64,000 nt of DNA from Sphingorhabdus profundilacus (GTDB taxonomy: Bacteria; Pseudomonadota; Alphaproteobacteria; Sphingomonadales; Sphingomonadaceae): positions 310,001 through 374,000 of the forward strand of contig NZ_SDWJ01000002.1 in NCBI RefSeq assembly GCF_009769755.1, in the 5' to 3' direction. The translations under genes were made by a program, and so were the position numbers. Shown here piece by piece: positions 8,431 through 18,391 of the stretch. Numbering within the stretch: position 1 is the first letter of the stretch; each line of letters starts with the position of its first letter. The notes under the pieces are model-generated. The model was not told the DNA's origin. It did no database searches and saw only the letters and a program-made list of their open reading frames with translations.

Positions 8431-11051
8431 TGCAAGTCGATCAACAGTGGCACGGTTACAGGCGAGGTCATCAGCTCATTTCCTCGACCATTGAACTCGA
8501 ACCACGCGACCAAGATCTCATAGACAAGCTTTCGGACGCGAGTGGTTCGCCGCGCCCGGGTGAGATGTTCGCGCCCTATCTCACTGTTTACCCGCTCCCC
8601 AGTGGACGCTTCAGCGTCATCGCCCGAACGTGGCAGGATCTGAATGCTACTAGATCTGGCACCGTCTTTACCCGAAGCCTCCTCGTGCCAACCGAGTTGT
8701 GGGCGACAGCGCCCTCTGTTCGGCCGTTTTTCGAGACGTTGAGCACCCAAGACATTACAAAAGAGCGTGCTCAGATCGTGACCACAGCCTCTTCGTGGGA
8801 ACCGCTCAATGAACCGGGCTTGGGGCAACTCGTGGAGGCCCTTTTCCTTGAGCGGGCAGCCACGCTCGCCGCATTCGGTTATGGCTCTGTAGAGGAGATT
8901 ACCGGTCGCCTGCTACAGAGCCTGTGGCCATCGCGTCGTGCGTCGATGGCGATCTGTACATTTGCCCTCAGTCCTCGATTACTGCCGGAACGCGACTTCG
9001 ACGTTGTCTTCGCTCCAGACAGCGCACGTTCTAGATTTACGAGGTGGGCTGGCCGAAAAGTGAACGCATCTCTTGAAGGCGGTTTCACCCGCCACGAGTG
9101 GACTGCTCAGCTGCAAGCCCATATATTTATTGATCCAAACCCGAGTTTACGAGCATTGGATGAAATTGGTGCACTTGACGCAGGTGACCGCAACGATGGT
9201 TCAGCCCTACGCCTCTCGCTGCTGTGGTCGGACCTGCGAAGCAAGGCTCATTCTTCGCCAACCGCGCTGCTAGGGATGTTAGACATCCTTAGCTCGCTCG
9301 GCAGACAGCCTTGGAGCGTGCCCGAGGTCCAGGGGCTTATCATCCGATTTCTTTCCGAGTCATCTTCGTCTCCGACGCCGGACAACTGGCGCTTCGTCGT
9401 CTTACTAGTACGCAAGCTGGGTGACGGGATACCGCTCAGTGTCATACGATCAGTATTTAAGGCAGGCAGACTAATCGCGCGATCGCTCCCTGCGTTGGTT
9501 ATTAGGGCGAATGATGATGTCTCAACGACTACGCTTCCGCATCTTCTCCGACCGCCAGTCGCCCAAGGACTGGCAGACTTGGACGAGGACAAATTCGTCA
9601 TTACCCTCCGAGGCTGCCTTCCTGACGTGATCGTTTCACTTATGAAGGAGAGCCCCTCGTTCTCCACTGCGGTCGCTACCAGTTTAAATGACGACGCGGA
9701 CGCGGTCTTGGTGAAGCAAATCGCAGATCTCGTCGCAGGCGACCCATTGGCGGCAAAGAGATCGATTGGCGGATTAGCGAAAGGCGCCCGCTCCTCCATC
9801 GTGGCTCCACTGCTACGTGCTGCAATTCAGGGTGCCCCAGCATCAAACTTCGGACTTCTTGCCAGAAACGTGCTCGCGGCAAACGCTAGATCGCGATCAG
9901 CAATCATTGATACGCTTATCGAAGCTTCACGCGAGATGCTTCAGAAGGACGTGCTGCTGAGAGAGGCGCTAGTTGCGCCAAGCGTGAGCGAAGGCGACCA
10001 GATTATTCTCGAACTCTCCCGCGATCGGACATCGATCAAATGGCTCGTGGATGCACGCTTTGTTCACGCCGACCGACTTTCATCACTTTTGCTGACGATT
10101 ATCTCAACCGAATCCGATGCTGACCTGCGCGAATTACTGCGCGAAGGACGTATAAAAGATGCTCTTATAGAGGCATCGCTTTCAGGGCTGCCAGGAAGTG
10201 GAAAAGCTTTTGTCAGACTTTTGCGTTTACTTCCCGTCGCCGCTCCGTCGGCCGCTTCGTTGCTGCGGCAAGCTCGGGTGACGTTGTCGGAAAGTGAGTA
10301 TCACGACGCAAGTATGCAGCTTCTCGATCAACTATTGTCCCTCGATCCTGTTCCTCATGCCGACCTCCTTGACCCTCTACTTGCTAACGCTGAGCCAGCA
10401 CGGCTTGTATCGGTAGCTCTGTCTACTGCTTTCGATGGCGCGCAGGTCGGACGCAATGTCGCAGCGATTGCACAATCCAAATCAGTTGCGCGATTCATAC
10501 CAATTGTTGATCAGATAAATCGTCGTCTGACTGATCGCAGAACGGGTGGATACGGCCAAGCGGGTTACGACGGCTGGGCACGTATTCTTCGACTAGCCAG
10601 AAAGTCTCACCCTGAGGCTTTGTTGCGAAGCGTCGATGCAGCCCTCAATTACGCCCTCACGCGAGTCAATGAACCAGCCGGCGCAGTGGTGGCGGCTGCT
10701 TTCCCCCTGGTTTATGCTCGGCTCAAAAAAGATAGCGTGCCTGATGTACCGAACAACTTGATTACAGCGATGATTATGCTCCCGCTGTCACTTATAACCG
10801 ACTGGGACAAGGCCAAGTCCGCTCGGCACGGGGTAGTGGACGAGTTCCTTCGCTCAAAGTGGGAGCCAGTTGAATTGCTCAGGGCGGGTGTTGATGCGCA
10901 TATACCCCGAAAAATTCTCGGATACCTAATCGGCCGTCCTGGAGGAATGGCATACCTCCGTCGCATAGAAAGCGGTGTCAGGAGTTATCCGGAACCGGGA
11001 CGCACGGTTCTAAAAGCCGCTTTGGACGATTTCCATAAAAGCGGGAGTTGA
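8430..11051 (+). CDS. GTPase-associated protein 1 (GAP1-N1-like), 873 aa
   Basis: Start ATG 8430 overlaps the stop of the previous gene. The N-terminal ~150 residues carry the hallmark QWHGYRRGHQLISS near residue 5 and LPSGRFSVIARTW near 60, which I recognise as the GAP1-N1 domain always found beside paired GTPases. The remaining ~700 residues are helical and repeat-like, suggesting a solenoid (GAP1-M/C-like region). No catalytic motif is visible. By context it is the large scaffold or sensor of the system and closes the operon; a 185-bp gap separates it from the convergent nuclease gene. Confidence 0.78.
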   Translation: MQVDQQWHGYRRGHQLISSTIELEPRDQDLIDKLSDASGSPRPGEMFAPYLTVYPLPSGRFSVIARTWQDLNATRSGTVFTRSLLVPTELWATAPSVRPFFETLSTQDITKERAQIVTTASSWEPLNEPGLGQLVEALFLERAATLAAFGYGSVEEITGRLLQSLWPSRRASMAICTFALSPRLLPERDFDVVFAPDSARSRFTRWAGRKVNASLEGGFTRHEWTAQLQAHIFIDPNPSLRALDEIGALDAGDRNDGSALRLSLLWSDLRSKAHSSPTALLGMLDILSSLGRQPWSVPEVQGLIIRFLSESSSSPTPDNWRFVVLLVRKLGDGIPLSVIRSVFKAGRLIARSLPALVIRANDDVSTTTLPHLLRPPVAQGLADLDEDKFVITLRGCLPDVIVSLMKESPSFSTAVATSLNDDADAVLVKQIADLVAGDPLAAKRSIGGLAKGARSSIVAPLLRAAIQGAPASNFGLLARNVLAANARSRSAIIDTLIEASREMLQKDVLLREALVAPSVSEGDQIILELSRDRTSIKWLVDARFVHADRLSSLLLTIISTESDADLRELLREGRIKDALIEASLSGLPGSGKAFVRLLRLLPVAAPSAASLLRQARVTLSESEYHDASMQLLDQLLSLDPVPHADLLDPLLANAEPARLVSVALSTAFDGAQVGRNVAAIAQSKSVARFIPIVDQINRRLTDRRTGGYGQAGYDGWARILRLARKSHPEALLRSVDAALNYALTRVNEPAGAVVAAAFPLVYARLKKDSVPDVPNNLITAMIMLPLSLITDWDKAKSARHGVVDEFLRSKWEPVELLRAGVDAHIPRKILGYLIGRPGGMAYLRRIESGVRSYPEPGRTVLKAALDDFHKSGS

Positions 11052-11236
11052 TCCGGTTCATGCATTGGAAATTATGGCCATTCGTTCGGATAAGTCGAAT
11101 CTTGCCGGCTAGATTAGGCTTGGCATTGGTCTGGGACATTAGGACACGCTCGAGAATTGTTAGGTTGATGTGGCTCGAAAGGAATTCTGGGTGACCGTAT
11201 TATAGACGTTAGGCCGTATTAAACATAAAAACTCGC

Positions 11237-12436
11237 CTATTTCCTTGTAAAATCAACAAGCTTTGCCTCTTTGGGATCGTAGATGCAGCCTGTGATATCT
11301 CCGCTTCTAATCCGCTCCACCGCATCATCTATGACGAACAGCGGCACAAGAAACCATTCACGCGGGACCACCGGGTTGCCGAAACGGTCCTTGATCTCGA
11401 TATCAAGCCGTGCGGGGTCAAATATCCGATGGATAAGGTTTTCCAGCTTAGTCCGGTTGATATTGAACAGCGTGTAAGTGGCTACGATTTCTACCTCCGC
11501 CATAAGGAAGGTCGGATCAAGTTTGGCGTTGGCGACGCGGCGAACTACGTCCCCGCCAGTCACGCCGATCTTGTGCAGAACCTCCCGATTGGCTGCAACG
11601 AGTGGGTGCACCGACTTGCTACGGAGTACGTAGATCGTCCCGCTTGCCAAATCTTCCTCATTGATCACTTCTGCAAAAAGAGGCCCTGCTGACAATTCGG
11701 TGATACGCCGGGCGGCACCATCGCGGTAAAGTGCTTTTTGAAGAGAACGAGCCAGTACATTGCTTTGCGTCTTGTTATCGTAGATTACACGCAGCCGCCT
11801 GTCGGTTCTGTTGTATTCCGTCACGAATGACTTCTCTTCCTCAACGACAACTGCAATCTGTCCGCCTACAATGAATAGCGCACCAGGCTTAATGTCTGCC
11901 AAGCTGTTTTCTGAGTTGTCGATTTTGCGGGTTTCGCGCACGCCTACTTTAAGATCTTGCCTCACCCGGTCAAATAACGGCTTGAATTGGTCGAAATCGT
12001 CACAAGGTTCGCGGTTAGCAATTTCTTCGGCGGCGCGCTTTTCGGCACTGGGCCGGACATGCCGAAGCTGGGTAATGTCAGCATCGCCTGCCAGTCCTTC
12101 CAACTCGGCTAGAAGCTCGTCCTCATCCATCGTCTCGACGGGCGCCGCTGCAAAGGCATCTGCTCCAGATAATAACCCCTGATGGTCGAGCGCTACCAGC
12201 AGCTCGCGGCAATCATCCTGGGAACGAAGCCGGTCGAGCCGCACAGCGTACAGGCGTTCAAAGATGTCGCAGTCCTCGCCATGCTTTGGTGTCCGGCCAT
12301 GGTCCTCTACAAATCGCTGGATCTCCTCAAATCCAGCAACGATGCGTTCCTCGCGTGGAGAACGCCCTACCTTCTTTTCGGGCAGCGCGAACTCAGACAG
12401 TTCGTTACGCAGGTCGTCGAGGTCGAAGTCACTCAT
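11237..12436 (-). CDS. GIY-YIG (T5orf172-like) nuclease family protein
   Basis: 399 residues from ATG 12436, inside an 8-bp overlap with the helicase gene. The C-terminal ~130 residues carry a GIY-YIG fold pattern of the T5orf172/MUG113 kind: TIYVLRSK, HKIGVTGGDVVRRV, a downstream Glu in AEVEIV and HRIFDPARLDI. The first ~250 residues are acidic and helical, with a small beta-rich stretch (ADIKPGALFIVGGQIAVVVE). Last gene of the six-gene R-M-like operon. I infer it is the DNA-cutting subunit that works with the SF2 helicase. Confidence 0.75.
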   Translation of the reverse strand: MSDFDLDDLRNELSEFALPEKKVGRSPREERIVAGFEEIQRFVEDHGRTPKHGEDCDIFERLYAVRLDRLRSQDDCRELLVALDHQGLLSGADAFAAAPVETMDEDELLAELEGLAGDADITQLRHVRPSAEKRAAEEIANREPCDDFDQFKPLFDRVRQDLKVGVRETRKIDNSENSLADIKPGALFIVGGQIAVVVEEEKSFVTEYNRTDRRLRVIYDNKTQSNVLARSLQKALYRDGAARRITELSAGPLFAEVINEEDLASGTIYVLRSKSVHPLVAANREVLHKIGVTGGDVVRRVANAKLDPTFLMAEVEIVATYTLFNINRTKLENLIHRIFDPARLDIEIKDRFGNPVVPREWFLVPLFVIDDAVERIRSGDITGCIYDPKEAKLVDFTRK

Positions 12437-14471
12437 AGCGACCCTCGTCCTTGAAGCGCACAAATGCGGCGGCGCCCTCGGCCATCCGCTTTTCCCATGC
12501 GTCAGTCGAACTGATCGACGGCAAACGTCCGCGCTCTTTTTTGAAGCGCACAGCGCGAACGGCTAGCTCCTTCGCCTCTTCTGGCGATAGGGTCGTGCGC
12601 TTGGCGGCAATTGCTGCCGCGACTTGCTTCAGGCTATCCTCGCTCATCGTCTTGGCAAGGATGGAATAGGCTTCCCCGAATGGATTAATGCGATCGATCA
12701 GGTCGATGTCCAATTCGCGCACATCCATCGCAAACTTGCGCACACCGTCGATAAGGGCGGTGTTGGCGCTGGGCTGGTCGTCGTCCCCGATGGCGATGCG
12801 GGCTGCCTGCTGAGTCAAATTTAAGGCGGCAATGGCATGCTGACGCAACGCCTCCTGATCCTCGTCGTCCAGCTCAGGATATTTGGCCTTAATGATCTTG
12901 CCTAGGCGCAGCTGGGTCAGCTCCTCCGGAACCAGCTCCTCGTCGAACAAGCCGCGCTCAATCGAGGGCTTATCCTGCACGAAACTCGCAATCACCTCGT
13001 TCAAGTCCTCACGGCAGATGCGCACGGCTTCCGGGCTCTTGGGCTCGGTTAGCCCCTTGATCTCGATCTGAAATACACCGCGTTCCTCGTGGAAACCAAC
13101 GTTACATTTGTCAGGATCGTAACCGTCCGGGCCGTAGTCAAAGTCAGGTGTGGCCTGATTTGTCGGGTTTTTAGGCTTGAACTCGAAGCGCGGGGCCAAC
13201 ACCTGCTCCATCAGTAAGCTGGCGGCGATCGCCTTCAAGGTGTCGTTCACCGCTTCCGTCACGGCGGCTTCAGCAGCATCCGGCTCTGCGATTAGATTGG
13301 TAAAGCGCGCACGGATCTTACCTGGTGCATCGCGGGTAGCGCGTCCGATGATCTGCACGATTTCGGTCAGGCTGGCGCGGTACCCCACGGTCAGGGCATG
13401 TTCGCACCAAATCCAATCGAACCCTTCCTTCGCCATACCTAGCGCAATTATGATATCCACATGGTCGCGATTGTTTTTCTGCGCGGGATCTTTCAGCGCA
13501 GAGGACACGCGATCGCGCTTAGCTAGGTCATCATCCACGAGATCGGCAATCCGAAGAGTGCGGCCATCCGCTGTGGTGACCAGCTGGAAGCCGGTGACAG
13601 GGTCGGTGCCCTGCCAGTCGCCCAGCTCTTCGATTATGTGTTCCACCTCCCTGATCTTGTCTTTCGTGCTTTCGCGCGAATTCACGTTGGGGATGTGGAC
13701 GATGGTTTTTTCGGCTGGGTTTAGCACAGCGAGGATATCGTCGGCATAGGCACCAGAATAGAAGAAATAGCCGATGTCGAGCTGCTTCAGATGCTCATAG
13801 CCATTGAGCTGCTGATAGTATGTGTAGGTATAGCTGTCGAAGCGGGCTTCATCATGCGGGGAAAGCACTGCCTCGGCATCGCCCCGGAAATAAGAGCCCG
13901 TCATCGCCACGATATGAATGCGGTCCCGCGCGATGAACTCCGCCAGATGCGCGCCCAGTTTGTTGTCAGCGCTGGCAGAAACATGGTGGAATTCATCTAC
14001 CGCGATCAGGCGGTCATCAAACGCCTCCACGCCAAACCGATCCACGGCAAAGCGGAAAGTGGCATGGGTGCAGACCAGAACCTTGTCGTCGCTTTGGAGG
14101 AAGGCACCGACCGAATTGACTTTACCGCCATCCTCGCCGGGCGCATTGCACAGGTTCCAGCGCGGAGCGACGGTCCAGTCTGACCAGAAGCCATATTTCG
14201 TTAGCGGCTCGTCGTTAAAACTCGAGCCGATGCTCTTTTCCGGAACGACAACAATAGCCTGCTTCAACCCCTGATTGGCCAGCTTATCAAGCGCTATAAA
14301 CATCAGCGCGCGGCTTTTCCCCGACGCGGGGGGCGATTTGATTAGCAGATACTGCTCACCGCGCTTTTCATAGGCCCCTTCCTGCATCTCGCGCATGCCA
14401 TAGGCGTTAGCCTTGGTCGAAGCACCATTGCGAGAATAAGTAACGGAAACGCAGGGAACGGATTTGGTCAT
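12429..14471 (-). CDS. SF2 DEAD/DEAH-type helicase of an R-M-like system
   Basis: 680 residues. Walker A is SPPASGKSRAL near residue 47; motif II is AVDEFHH (DEFH variant of DEAH), motif III is MTGSY, and motif VI-like residues are EIVQIIGRATRD. This is the ATP-driven translocase or helicase typical of the restriction subunits of type I and III systems. No nuclease domain of its own is evident; the two flanking genes may supply it. Start ATG overlaps the upstream stop by 4 bp and its own stop overlaps the next start. Confidence 0.85.
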   Translation of the reverse strand: MTKSVPCVSVTYSRNGASTKANAYGMREMQEGAYEKRGEQYLLIKSPPASGKSRALMFIALDKLANQGLKQAIVVVPEKSIGSSFNDEPLTKYGFWSDWTVAPRWNLCNAPGEDGGKVNSVGAFLQSDDKVLVCTHATFRFAVDRFGVEAFDDRLIAVDEFHHVSASADNKLGAHLAEFIARDRIHIVAMTGSYFRGDAEAVLSPHDEARFDSYTYTYYQQLNGYEHLKQLDIGYFFYSGAYADDILAVLNPAEKTIVHIPNVNSRESTKDKIREVEHIIEELGDWQGTDPVTGFQLVTTADGRTLRIADLVDDDLAKRDRVSSALKDPAQKNNRDHVDIIIALGMAKEGFDWIWCEHALTVGYRASLTEIVQIIGRATRDAPGKIRARFTNLIAEPDAAEAAVTEAVNDTLKAIAASLLMEQVLAPRFEFKPKNPTNQATPDFDYGPDGYDPDKCNVGFHEERGVFQIEIKGLTEPKSPEAVRICREDLNEVIASFVQDKPSIERGLFDEELVPEELTQLRLGKIIKAKYPELDDEDQEALRQHAIAALNLTQQAARIAIGDDDQPSANTALIDGVRKFAMDVRELDIDLIDRINPFGEAYSILAKTMSEDSLKQVAAAIAAKRTTLSPEEAKELAVRAVRFKKERGRLPSISSTDAWEKRMAEGAAAFVRFKDEGRYE

Positions 14472-14887
14472 TGTGCAATCCTATATTCGGATAGATAGAT
14501 TATCGCCCATGACGGCGGGGATGGCCAGCTGCGGAATCCTTGCTGGTGCCATGTAACGCTATCTGCTCCAATCAATTCACTGTCTTCAAGATGTTGAACA
14601 AATTTGTCGTGGTCATAGAGGTATAATTCATTTCCATGCAAAAACGCGATGTGGATGCCTTTGCCGGAATATTTCCGATCTATGACCAGCCTGCCCTTGA
14701 GTTGAACCTTCAGGAAAGTTTCGCCATCAATATGAACGGCGATAAAATCAGCGCCCTGCCAGTCGTCTGTCAGACGAATGCTGTTGAAGCCATAGTCAGC
14801 GAGCCGGGCAGCAATCTGTTGGAAATTGTAATTTTCCTTCTGTCTGCTGTTGAGCAACCGATATTCAATTTTCTCGAATGCCGCCAT
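14468..14887 (-). CDS. Small PD-(D/E)XK-like protein
   Basis: 139 residues from ATG 14887, which shares a base with the upstream stop (TAATG). The arrangement YNFQQIAARLADYGF, then GADFIAVHIDG, then FLKVQLKGR resembles the D...(E/Q)xK catalytic core of restriction-endonuclease-fold proteins, with Gln in place of the acidic residue. It could be an active nuclease or a DNA-binding relative. Its position between an unknown protein and the helicase suggests a role in DNA recognition or cleavage in the same complex. The fold call is by motif only. Confidence 0.55.
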   Translation of the reverse strand: MAAFEKIEYRLLNSRQKENYNFQQIAARLADYGFNSIRLTDDWQGADFIAVHIDGETFLKVQLKGRLVIDRKYSGKGIHIAFLHGNELYLYDHDKFVQHLEDSELIGADSVTWHQQGFRSWPSPPSWAIIYLSEYRIAQ

Positions 14888-15642
14888 TATCCCAGATCCT
14901 TCTCGACGGCTTTTTTCAGCCATTTCGGTTCACCGGAGATCTGTGAAAAAAAGACGTTCTCTGGCACATCTTTCCAAAACGCGATTATAGCGTTCGAGAA
15001 CCGGTCAAGGTCAGCATCGTCAACCTCTAGATTGGTGTAATCGAGGGCAGACAGAAAAAATCCCGGCAAATCAGCCTTGGCACCTACAAGTTCGGGAGCC
15101 TTCTCCTTTAGCTCGTTGAACGAGTTGCCGCTGCCGTGTTTATACACGTTGACCACGAGATGGCAGAGATTGAGGTCGACATAGTATGGCCGATCCCTGA
15201 CGGGCCACTGCAAGCACTCGAGAAATTCCAATAAATCGCCGATGACCGCCTTCCATATGGCAGCATGCGTATGCTCGCCGAGGCGGTGATGGCCCATCTC
15301 CTGGCCCAGCCAATCACGTAGGTGCTTTTCCCATTCATGATACATGCCAGCGACGATACTGAGCCTGGTCGTCTTCTGAAGATCGACCAGGCTCTGGTAA
15401 AATGCCACCGCCTCATCCCAAGACTGCTCGTAGGCGGCTGCCGGATCATCGCGTTCGGGATCGAAATGCTGCGCCCGGCCAGCCAGCCACGCTTCCGCAT
15501 GGCAGTCGGCATCCGCCTTCATCGCCTCATCGTTGAACTGGGCCAGTAACCTGCTTTTCGCTTCCGCCACATAGAATTCGTGGGTGGCGATAAGACGATC
15601 GCGAAATGGGCCCCACATTTGGACGAAGACACGGTCAACCAC
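14887..15642 (-). CDS. Helical protein, possibly HEPN-like, in the R-M-like operon
   Basis: 251 residues, mostly alpha-helical. A segment near residue 165-185 (LNLCHLVVNVYKHGSGNS) resembles the conserved turn of HEPN-type domains that precedes the active-site His, but the usual Arg is not evident, so catalysis is doubtful. It overlaps the methylase gene by 8 bp and the next gene by 3 bp, so it is co-translated with the system. A role as an assembly or regulatory subunit is possible. I cannot assign a function. Confidence 0.55.
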   Translation of the reverse strand: MVDRVFVQMWGPFRDRLIATHEFYVAEAKSRLLAQFNDEAMKADADCHAEAWLAGRAQHFDPERDDPAAAYEQSWDEAVAFYQSLVDLQKTTRLSIVAGMYHEWEKHLRDWLGQEMGHHRLGEHTHAAIWKAVIGDLLEFLECLQWPVRDRPYYVDLNLCHLVVNVYKHGSGNSFNELKEKAPELVGAKADLPGFFLSALDYTNLEVDDADLDRFSNAIIAFWKDVPENVFFSQISGEPKWLKKAVEKDLG

Positions 15643-18391
15643 TATGGGGCCTTTCCGTGGTCATCTTAGTGTATAGCTCAAACAGTTTTTCCAAGCGCTC
15701 AGTGTCGTTTTTAAAACGACGGCCGATATAGATGCGTTCCAGCACCTCGTCGTTGCGTTCATGGGCTTCGCGCAGGTTGTCAGGTATCGTTTCTGGGTCG
15801 TAAAGGTCGGCGATGGTGGCTGGGTAATGCGCCTCGCGCGCTAACAGAATGTCTTCTGCGCATCGGGTAAGGTCGATCTTGTTTTTCTCGGTCAGCGTAG
15901 GAACGGGGAAGGTGTTCCAGCCGAGAGTGTTGGAATAGGAAAACCGCATCTCCAATCGCGCGCAAACGGTGCCGATCCAAACCCAGTGAAGTCGCGATGC
16001 AATAAGCGCCATATTCCAGAGAGGGGCGTCATGGATCGCGAAGCATTTGAAGCTCGCTACAGCGGGCGCCCTAATGACATTACAAGGCAGATAAGGTCGA
16101 TTTTCTGAACTTGTTTGTGGAACAGCAATAAAATAACTTGAAGATTCAACCTGATCGCGAAACCGGTAAGGCGACTTAACCAGCGTCGTGGCAGTTGAAT
16201 CGGATGGCTTTGATCTGCGATCCGCTTGTACTGATAAAAATCTTCGTTTTAGATCGGGAATTGCCGCTGCTTGATCGGCCTGATCATCCCTTACCCATAT
16301 ACACATTCGGGGATTCGCATTAATCACCTCCGCTGACCCATAATATGGCCTAACAAACTCGGCTATACGGTTGTCATTTGCAACCATTTCACTTGCATCA
16401 TACCTAGAGATAATCAAAGCTGCACCATAGTAGGGATGGTTACCGAAGTTCATTTTTGAGATCGATGAAATCGGTTGCGTTGCAGCTTGAATGAAAATAT
16501 TGGCTGAGGGTGCAAGATAACCATTGATATTGGTAACCTGTCGAACTTCTATCCCTTCGATGGCCTCTTCATACAATGTTGCAGGATCATTTGATCCGCG
16601 AGCAATCCCAACTATTACTACGGTGATGCCTGCATTTTTCGCTGCAAGATTGGCCCACTTGAACGAAGTGTGCGCAAACGCGATCTTTTGTCTCGCAGCA
16701 AATATCCAAGGCCATAAGATTGGCACTTGCCCGCCCTGACATATGGTATTTGTCGCAACGAATGCCGCTGCTCCATCAGATTGTTGAATAAATTGCGCAG
16801 CCTTGATGAACCATCCTGCAACATAATCTAGGTTCCCCCATCGTTTCATCACCGGGGCGAACACCGACTCAAGGTCAGCTTTTTGTTCAGCTGTTTGTTT
16901 GTTGTAGCCTGAATACGGCGGATTACCGCAGATATAGGTTTCACCACCTTCATTTTCGAAGTGGATCTTCGTTTGATCGAGTGGCGCGCCAAACAAGTCG
17001 TCAGCGTAAATCTTCCCGCCGCCTTTTCCTGTAGGTTCACAAACGCTTAGCCAATCTAGCCGTAACGCATTGCCGCACGTGATCCAATTCTCAGCGTTCA
17101 GCGGCAGGAACTCCGCCAACGCAAGTTGCTGCCCACGATAGATTTGGTCGCATTGAAACTCTGCAATAATCAGCGCAAGCCTCGCGATTTCTGCAGGAAA
17201 GTCGCGCAACTCGATGCCGCGAAAATTGGTGAGCGGAATGTCGGTCGCCCGCTCGGCCTCACTACGCCGCCGGTTGATCTCGGCTTCGATATCGCGCATT
17301 TGCTTGTAAGCAATGACAAGGAAATTGCCGCTGCCGCAGGCCGGATCGAATACCCGGATTTTCGCCATGCGGCTCCGCAGAATGGCCAGCTTGCGGGGAT
17401 TGTCGCCTGCGTCCCCCAGCTTCTCACGCAGGTCATCCAGGAACAACGGGTTGAGCACCTTCAGGATGTTGGGTACGCTGGTGTAGTGCATGCCAAGCGC
17501 ACCTCGCTCCTCATCATCCGCGACTGCCTGGATCATCGATCCGAATATATCCGGATTAATCTTCGTCCAATCAAGGCTGCCAATATGTAGTAGGTATGAC
17601 CGCGCGATCCTGCTGAAGCGTGGCACGTCTAGATTGCCGCCGAATAGCCCGCCATTCACATAGGGAAAGGCTCGTGCCCAGTTGCGGATTCCCGCGGCCT
17701 CATGATCGATCTTGCGCGTGTTCATAGCTCGGAAAAGCTCGCCGATCACCTCATCAGTGTTGCTGCTGTCCCGGTCGCTCATCTTCTCGATGGTGCTAGT
17801 GAAAGGATGGTTCGGATGGAAAATGCCGGTGTCCTCTGCATAGAAACAAAAGATCAGCCGGGCCATAAAATGGTTCATGTCTCTGCGGCGCGCTTCGCTC
17901 CCCCAATCCGGATTGTCCTTCAGCAATTCCACGTACAACCTATTGAGGCGACGAGCTGCGCCTCTGTCGATTGCCGTTTCTCGAAGCTCGTTGACGTAGG
18001 AGATCCCTGCTAAAGGCAGAAAAAAGTCGAAGTGCTCGGCGAAGTTGTCGAATTCACAAGCCAGTGTTTCGCCGGAATCGAGGTGCTCGGCCTCAAACAG
18101 GTCGCCATCCGTGGCGAGTATGAATTTCACCTTTGCCTTGGCAGTTTGCGGGCTAGCTTTCAGCGCCCCAAGTGTCTGCGTGACAGCACCGAGCTTAGCG
18201 ACCGCAAGATGAATGTTGTTCGCCTGCAAAACGCCGCCAACATCGGACTTGTTCGATGCGCCGCTGCGCAGCCGTTTGATCGTGGTCGCCTTGTTGCCAA
18301 AGGCTTCGAGAAACGCGAACGGAAACTCTTGGGGCTCAAATGGCTGCTCAGCCAGTTTGGATACGGCTTCTTCGATTTCGACGGCGTTCAT
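15635..18391 (-). CDS. Class I SAM-dependent N6-adenine DNA methyltransferase (type IIG/MmeI-like architecture)
   Basis: 918 residues. SAM-binding motif I is FDPACGSGNFLVIA (~350) and the catalytic motif IV is NPPYSG (~490), diagnostic of N6-adenine (gamma-class) methylases. The helical region before motif I and the long region after ~600 with target-recognition character match large stand-alone methylases of the MmeI/type IIG and BREX/DISARM-methylase kind. No PD-(D/E)XK nuclease motif is obvious at its N-terminus, so cleavage is probably carried out by the downstream nuclease and helicase genes. Its ATG overlaps the antitoxin-like gene by 4 bp. Confidence 0.88.
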   Translation of the reverse strand: MNAVEIEEAVSKLAEQPFEPQEFPFAFLEAFGNKATTIKRLRSGASNKSDVGGVLQANNIHLAVAKLGAVTQTLGALKASPQTAKAKVKFILATDGDLFEAEHLDSGETLACEFDNFAEHFDFFLPLAGISYVNELRETAIDRGAARRLNRLYVELLKDNPDWGSEARRRDMNHFMARLIFCFYAEDTGIFHPNHPFTSTIEKMSDRDSSNTDEVIGELFRAMNTRKIDHEAAGIRNWARAFPYVNGGLFGGNLDVPRFSRIARSYLLHIGSLDWTKINPDIFGSMIQAVADDEERGALGMHYTSVPNILKVLNPLFLDDLREKLGDAGDNPRKLAILRSRMAKIRVFDPACGSGNFLVIAYKQMRDIEAEINRRRSEAERATDIPLTNFRGIELRDFPAEIARLALIIAEFQCDQIYRGQQLALAEFLPLNAENWITCGNALRLDWLSVCEPTGKGGGKIYADDLFGAPLDQTKIHFENEGGETYICGNPPYSGYNKQTAEQKADLESVFAPVMKRWGNLDYVAGWFIKAAQFIQQSDGAAAFVATNTICQGGQVPILWPWIFAARQKIAFAHTSFKWANLAAKNAGITVVIVGIARGSNDPATLYEEAIEGIEVRQVTNINGYLAPSANIFIQAATQPISSISKMNFGNHPYYGAALIISRYDASEMVANDNRIAEFVRPYYGSAEVINANPRMCIWVRDDQADQAAAIPDLKRRFLSVQADRRSKPSDSTATTLVKSPYRFRDQVESSSYFIAVPQTSSENRPYLPCNVIRAPAVASFKCFAIHDAPLWNMALIASRLHWVWIGTVCARLEMRFSYSNTLGWNTFPVPTLTEKNKIDLTRCAEDILLAREAHYPATIADLYDPETIPDNLREAHERNDEVLERIYIGRRFKNDTERLEKLFELYTKMTTERPHSG

